The notes under the pieces are model-generated. The model did no database searches. It was not told where the DNA came from and worked only from the letters and a program-made list of their open reading frames with translations. Made by a program: the position numbers and the translations under genes. A stretch of DNA of 57,742 bases from a virus: positions 1 through 57,742 of IMG/VR virus record IMGVR_UViG_3300042484_002226. One strand, given 5' to 3'. Positions 55,768 to 57,742 of the stretch are shown here, one piece after another; the stretch's first letter is position 1, and each line of letters starts with the position of its first letter.

Positions 55768-56868
55768 ATGTCAAGACAACAATATGATTTAAAAACTAAA
55801 ACAGACTATCTTAATCGGACGATGTTCCTGGACCCGGCTGGCCCTGTGACTATACAGAGGTTTGAAGAAGTCAAGTATCCCAAGATTGCCAAGTTCGAAG
55901 AAACTGCACGTGGGTTCTTTTGGCAACCTGAAGAGATTAGTCTAAGCAAGGATGCCAACGACTTCAAAGACGCTAGCGAATCAGTAAAGCATATTTTCAC
56001 CAGCAACTTACTCAGGCAAACGGCATTGGATAGCTTGCAGGGTCGAGCACCTAGCCAGGTATTCATGCCTGTTGTTAGTTTGCCCGAGTTAGAGGCCCTG
56101 ATCTACAACTGGACATTCTTTGAAACCAACATCCATAGCAAGAGCTACAGTCACATTATTCGTAACATCTATAATGTGCCCAAGGATGTGTTTAATACAA
56201 TCCACGACACCCAAGCCATCATAGACATGGCTAGCAGTGTGGGACGGTACTACAACGACTTGCACCGTGTAAACTGTGCAAAGGAGCTAGGACAGCCAGT
56301 CGACGAAACTGAACATGTCAGGGCAATTTGGATGGCCCTGCATGCCAGCTACGCACTGGAAGCATTCAGGTTTATGGTGTCGTTTGCTACCAGCCTGGCC
56401 ATGGTAGAGAACAAGATCTTTATCGGTAACGGTAACATCATTGGCCTCATCCTACAGGACGAGCTGCTGCACAAGGGCTGGACTGCGTACATTATCAATC
56501 AAGTGATCAAGGAAGATCCCAGGTTTGCTGCTATCAAAGCTGAATGCGAGCATGATGTGTACCAGTTGTACCTGGATGTGGTAAGAGAAGAAAAAGAATG
56601 GGCTGACTACTTGTTTAATCGCGGCCCGGTGATTGGGCTCAACGCAAACATCCTTAAGGACTTTGTGGACTATACCGCAGTCGGTGCCTTGAAGGATATT
56701 GGCATCAAGTATCTTGAGTCAGCACCTAGGTCGACCCCGATCCCTTGGTTCAACAAGCACAGCGATACATCTAAGAAACAAACAGCACTACAAGAATCTG
56801 AAAGTACCAACTACGTGATAGGTATTATGTCTGACTCGATAGATTACGATCAGTTACCCAATTTATAA
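55768..56868 (+). CDS. nrdB: Ribonucleotide reductase class Ia, small subunit
   Basis: A 366-aa di-iron/tyrosyl radical subunit. D88 ('TALDSLQGR'), E119 and H123 ('FETNIHSKSY'), Y127 (radical tyrosine), E198 ('LEAFRFMVSF'), E232 and H235 ('DELLHKGW') match the E. coli ligands D84, E115, H118, Y122, E204, E238, H241. Distances match, except one extra residue between the second Glu and its His (spacing 4 rather than 3). The C-terminus 'DYDQLPNL' would bind NrdA. Reading direction and spacing agree with an nrdA-nrdB-grx operon with two inserted genes. Confidence 0.93.
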   Translation: MSRQQYDLKTKTDYLNRTMFLDPAGPVTIQRFEEVKYPKIAKFEETARGFFWQPEEISLSKDANDFKDASESVKHIFTSNLLRQTALDSLQGRAPSQVFMPVVSLPELEALIYNWTFFETNIHSKSYSHIIRNIYNVPKDVFNTIHDTQAIIDMASSVGRYYNDLHRVNCAKELGQPVDETEHVRAIWMALHASYALEAFRFMVSFATSLAMVENKIFIGNGNIIGLILQDELLHKGWTAYIINQVIKEDPRFAAIKAECEHDVYQLYLDVVREEKEWADYLFNRGPVIGLNANILKDFVDYTAVGALKDIGIKYLESAPRSTPIPWFNKHSDTSKKQTALQESESTNYVIGIMSDSIDYDQLPNL

Positions 56869-56881
56869 TAAGGAAAAACAA

Positions 56882-57103
56882 ATGCAAGCTATTGTATGGA
56901 GCAAAGACCAATGCACTTATTGTGTACAAGCCAAGGCGCTGTTGGAAGCCCGTGGAATTGATTATGAAGAACGCAACATCATGCAAGACTGGACGCGGGA
57001 ACAACTGTTAGAGGCGGTACCAACAGCCCGCACCCTACCACAAATCTTTTTGGACAATGAATACGTGGGCGGTTTTACAGAGCTACGGCAACGATTGAAC
57101 TAA
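56882..57103 (+). CDS. Glutaredoxin
   Basis: A 73-aa thiol-disulfide oxidoreductase: active site CTYC (C11-C14), cis-Pro loop 'TLPQIF', and 'GGFTEL' after it, the glutathione-binding pattern. It reduces the NrdA C-terminal cysteines during dNTP synthesis. Preceded by AAGGAAAAACA. It lies 13 bases after nrdB, as in T4-type nrd operons. Confidence 0.93.
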   Translation: MQAIVWSKDQCTYCVQAKALLEARGIDYEERNIMQDWTREQLLEAVPTARTLPQIFLDNEYVGGFTELRQRLN

Positions 57104-57111
57104 ATTAATAC

Positions 57112-57414
57112 ATGACTACACCATCAGCAAACCAAATTTATACATTCAAGATGACCACAGGCGAGGAAATTGTCGCTAAGATTGTTTCCATCTCCGACGA
57201 TCACTTGATTGTTTCTCACCCTATCTTGTGCGCTCTTAGCCCTAATGGCTTGCAAATGATGCCAGGCCTGTTTAGTGCAAAAATGGAGCAAGATGTACGG
57301 CTAAATACTAACAACATAGTAATGATCGCCGAAACACGCGAGGATGTTCGCACCAACTGGTACCAGGCCACAACAGGTATTGTGCCAATTTCAAGATCGA
57401 TTATTACTGGATAA
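57112..57414 (+). CDS. Small Sm-like phage protein, 100 aa
   Basis: The N-terminal half ('IYTFKMTTGEEIVAKIVSISDDHLIVSHPILCAL') has the strand order of an Sm/LSm-type barrel: 'TTGEEIVAKI' matches the Sm1-like motif of LSm-related phage proteins. The rest is less conserved. Possibly a structural or RNA-related factor. Contains an internal GCTAAATA sequence (57300-57307), which may serve as a late promoter for the PAAR gene. Confidence 0.55.
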   Translation: MTTPSANQIYTFKMTTGEEIVAKIVSISDDHLIVSHPILCALSPNGLQMMPGLFSAKMEQDVRLNTNNIVMIAETREDVRTNWYQATTGIVPISRSIITG

Positions 57415-57429
57415 TCAAAGGATCATATA

Positions 57430-57708
57430 ATGAGGCCAGTTGCATCTGTTGGAGACGTAGGAGTCATACATCCTGGAATGCCAGTAATTCTAACAGGGAA
57501 TCCAACAGTATTAGTAAATGGCCGACCTGTTGCTACTGTGGGCAGCCGTTGCTGCCCACATTTGATCGGTAAAAAAATCCATGTTTGTGGAGTTATCTCT
57601 GGTAATCCCACAGTATTGATTGGTGGGTTACCGGTGGCTCGTGTAGGCGATGTCCTTGGCCCACTATGCACAACCATAACAACTGGTAGTTTTAATGTAT
57701 TTGCATAA
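57430..57708 (+). CDS. PAAR-repeat baseplate spike tip protein
   Basis: A 92-aa protein of the T4 gp5.4 type. It has the repeated PAAR-like strands: 'PVASVGDVGVIHPG', 'NPTVLVNGRPVATVGSRCCPH', 'NPTVLIGGLPVARVGD', with Cys/His residues (CCPH) that can bind the metal at the tip. It caps the central spike and pierces the host membrane. The ATG follows the previous stop by 15 bases. Confidence 0.9.
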   Translation: MRPVASVGDVGVIHPGMPVILTGNPTVLVNGRPVATVGSRCCPHLIGKKIHVCGVISGNPTVLIGGLPVARVGDVLGPLCTTITTGSFNVFA

Positions 57709-57711
57709 TCT

Positions 57712-57742
57712 ATGAGTTACGGTGCATATAGTCCATTGATGT
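57712..57742 (+). CDS. Next gene, first 10 codons only
   Basis: An ATG at 57712 opens a frame 'MSYGAYSPLM' that runs off the right edge. By position after the PAAR gene it is likely a baseplate wedge or hub component, for example gp25-like. Too short to identify. Confidence 0.4.
   Translation, partial: MSYGAYSPLM

Noticed and set aside
57300-57307. GCTAAATA inside the Sm-like gene as a promoter for PAAR
   Set aside because: It is internal, about 120 bases upstream, and AT-rich sequences give this motif by chance; mentioned only as a possibility.
1-57742. tRNA genes, CRISPR arrays, integrase/attachment sites, insertion sequences
   Set aside because: None was recognised on reading; no cloverleaf, spaced repeat array, recombinase or terminal inverted repeats with transposase were seen. 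A tRNAscan-SE run would settle tRNAs.

Overview
This window is a contiguous piece of a tailed double-stranded DNA phage genome with a T4-like core. It opens inside the large terminase gene and closes at a baseplate spike gene. The T4-type genes seen are: terminase C-terminus, gp32 single-strand binding protein, UvsX, a UvsY-like mediator, UvsW, gp61-like primase, gp41 helicase, NrdA, NrdB, glutaredoxin, dCMP deaminase and a PAAR spike tip. Coding is dense, with frequent ATGA or TAATG overlaps. I found no tRNA, integrase, IS element or CRISPR array. GC is moderate, with visibly AT-richer cargo genes. The host is not identifiable from sequence alone. Strong TTGAC(C/T)-N17-TATAAT promoters and an IscU carrying the HscA-recognition motif LPPVK fit a proteobacterial host.

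Layout. 1-7.2 kb: packaging and recombination core (gp17 end, an unknown late protein, gp32, UvsX, UvsY-like), with an AT-rich two-gene insert at 2.9-4.5 kb. 6.3-22.0 kb: a large glyco-island. It holds five methyltransferases, four capsule-synthesis-like glycosyltransferase paralogs, several GT-A/GT-B enzymes, an aminoglycoside/choline-kinase-like protein next to a nucleotidyltransferase-HAD fusion, a cytidylyltransferase-cupin fusion, two WavE-like paralogs, an SGNH protein and a TerC membrane protein. 22.0-24.4 kb: small early genes, each with its own sigma70 promoter, ending in an AAA+ ATPase and a terminator. 24.4-33.3 kb: UvsW, conserved phage unknowns, a miniature DnaE-like protein, and a family of glycine-rich-loop (sulfotransferase-like) proteins. 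33.3-44.6 kb: virion and replication genes (primase, helicase), an amidinotransferase, a nucleotidyltransferase/ligase-like fusion, and late structural genes. 44.7-50.6 kb: a metabolic block with two radical SAM proteins, IscU, an A-type Fe-S carrier, a cupin, dCMP deaminase and a RecB-like nuclease. 50.6-57.7 kb: a beta-helix tail fibre/spike, nrdA, a secreted Cys-rich protein, a small membrane protein, nrdB, glutaredoxin, an Sm-like protein, PAAR, and the first codons of the next gene.

Regulation. Two promoter classes are readable: T4-type late promoters (TATAAATA and the variants CATAAATA and CTAAATA) and host sigma70-type promoters. At several genes the predicted +1 falls on or within a base of the ATG, so leaderless transcripts are predicted. 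Elsewhere a Shine-Dalgarno lies between promoter and start. Three late promoters contain the stop codon of the preceding gene.

Most notable: a 187-aa protein with the conserved blocks of the bacterial replicative polymerase DnaE, including all three catalytic aspartates; a phage Fe-S assembly/radical SAM cluster; a Pol-beta-type nucleotidyltransferase fused to a KxDG ligase-like domain; and a roughly 40-residue module shared by three otherwise different proteins.
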